The notes under the pieces: model-generated | What the model was told of the DNA's origin: nothing | The model's input: the letters and a program-made list of their open reading frames with translations, nothing else | Database searches by the model: none | Shown: piece after piece, positions 4,497-5,223 of the stretch | How the letters are laid out: the number at the start of each line of letters is the position of its first letter | Numbering within the stretch: the first letter of the stretch is position 1 | Made by a program: the position numbers and the translations under genes | Source: an uncultured Bacilli bacterium | GTDB lineage: Bacteria; Bacillota_I; Bacilli_A; RF39; UBA660 | DNA length: 5,223 bases | Direction of reading: 5' to 3' | NCBI GenBank assembly: GCA_944363995.1 | Contig: CALVVV010000073.1 | Span: 1 to 5,223, forward strand

Positions 4497-5223
4497 AATT
4501 ATATGATGAATTAGTATGGCGAGGATTAATTGAAAATATTACCGATGAAAGTTTAATTGAAAAAATAAATAATGGTGGATTAACATTTTATATTGGAACA
4601 GATCCAACAGGAGATAGTTTACATATTGGTCATTATTCAACTTTTTCCATGGCTACAAGATTAAAAAAAGGTGGACATAATCCAATTTTATTAGTAGGAG
4701 GTGCTACAGGATTAATAGGTGATCCGAAACCAACTGCTGAAAGGCCAATGATAACTAAAGAATTATTAGACTATAATTATAAAAAATTAAGAACACAAGT
4801 TGAAAAAATATTTGGTTTTGAAGTTGTTAATAATTACGATTGGTCAAAAGATATTAATTTTATTGATTATTTAAGAGATTATGGTAAATATTTTAATTTA
4901 AATTATATGTTAAATAAAGAAACTGTTAAAAGTAGATTAGATATTGGAATTACTTATACAGAATTTTCCTATATGATTATGCAAGCTTTAGATTTTTTAT
5001 GGCTATATGAAAATAAAGATTGTATATTACAAATAGGTGGCTCTGATCAATGGGGTAATATTACTTCAGGTGTCGAATTAATTAGAAAAAAATTAGGAAA
5101 AGAAGCTTATGGTTTAACTATGCCTTTAATTACTAAAGCAGATGGCACTAAATTTGGTAAATCTGAAGGTAATGCTATATGGTTAGATATCAATAAAACA
5201 TCTAGTTATGAAATGTATCAATT
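4493..5223 (+). CDS. tyrS: Tyrosyl-tRNA synthetase, N-terminal part (cut by window end)
   Basis: The first 243 codons of about 420. It charges tRNA-Tyr with tyrosine through tyrosyl-AMP. The class I Rossmann domain is clear: YIGTDPTGDSLHIGH with the HIGH motif at 44-47, LVGGATGLIGDP, TEFSYMIMQ, LQIGGSDQWGN for tyrosine and tRNA binding, and KFGKS (220-224) as the KMSKS loop, in the KFGK(T/S) form of the Bacillus and E. coli enzyme group. The C-terminal anticodon-binding and S4-like domains lie beyond the window. AGGAG at 4479-4483 precedes the ATG by nine bases, inside the dUTPase coding end, and the start overlaps the dut stop as ATGA. Control by the upstream tyrosine T-box fits this product and confirms the specifier codon. 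Confidence 0.97.
   Translation, partial: MKLYDELVWRGLIENITDESLIEKINNGGLTFYIGTDPTGDSLHIGHYSTFSMATRLKKGGHNPILLVGGATGLIGDPKPTAERPMITKELLDYNYKKLRTQVEKIFGFEVVNNYDWSKDINFIDYLRDYGKYFNLNYMLNKETVKSRLDIGITYTEFSYMIMQALDFLWLYENKDCILQIGGSDQWGNITSGVELIRKKLGKEAYGLTMPLITKADGTKFGKSEGNAIWLDINKTSSYEMYQ

Noticed and set aside
1..5223. CRISPR arrays, tRNA or rRNA genes, or alternative genetic code
   Set aside because: No regularly spaced repeats or RNA gene signatures were seen; TGA serves as a normal stop for the recombinase, cca and dut.

Overview
The window is a piece of chromosome from a very AT-rich, low-GC Bacillota. A SpoIVA C-terminus shows that it comes from an endospore-forming lineage. The spoIVA-HU gene order is the one known from Bacillus (spoIVA-hbs), the tyrosine T-box is typical of Bacillota, and the standard code fits every gene. 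Species cannot be decided from this sequence.

Region 1 (about 1-2242) is the unusual part. A large serine recombinase gene, preceded by a 59-residue overlapping ORF, ends exactly where the last 94 codons of the sporulation gene spoIVA begin. The first bases of the window (1-13) fit the other half of the broken spoIVA. Three observations agree on a compact element of about 1.94 kb between AC dinucleotides at 12-13 and 1954-1955. First, joining the flanks restores an open spoIVA frame with sensible residues. Second, joining the element ends creates an 8-bp inverted repeat (7 of 8 matching) centred on that AC. Third, joining the ends extends the recombinase frame by 23 codons to a proper stop at 81-83. 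The model is a miniature intervening element that splits spoIVA and carries essentially only its own recombinase, comparable in principle to the skin element in sigK. Excision would rebuild SpoIVA in frame. The SpoIVA assignment is strong; the left boundary is inferred.

Region 2 (2241-2654) holds the spoIVA terminator, then a strong extended -10 promoter, a short hairpin at the expected mRNA 5' end, the HU gene, and a terminator.

Region 3 (2674-3783) is a class II tRNA nucleotidyltransferase (CCA-adding type) with no clear promoter of its own.

Region 4 (3760-5223) is a tyrosine-specific T-box operon. A promoter overlaps the end of cca, followed by a T-box leader with a UAC specifier, a trimeric-type dUTPase gene, and a tyrosyl-tRNA synthetase gene that overlaps it by 4 bp and runs off the window. 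The leader lacks a convincing terminator hairpin, but its antiterminator 3' arm can pair with the dUTPase ribosome binding site, so control may be partly or wholly translational.
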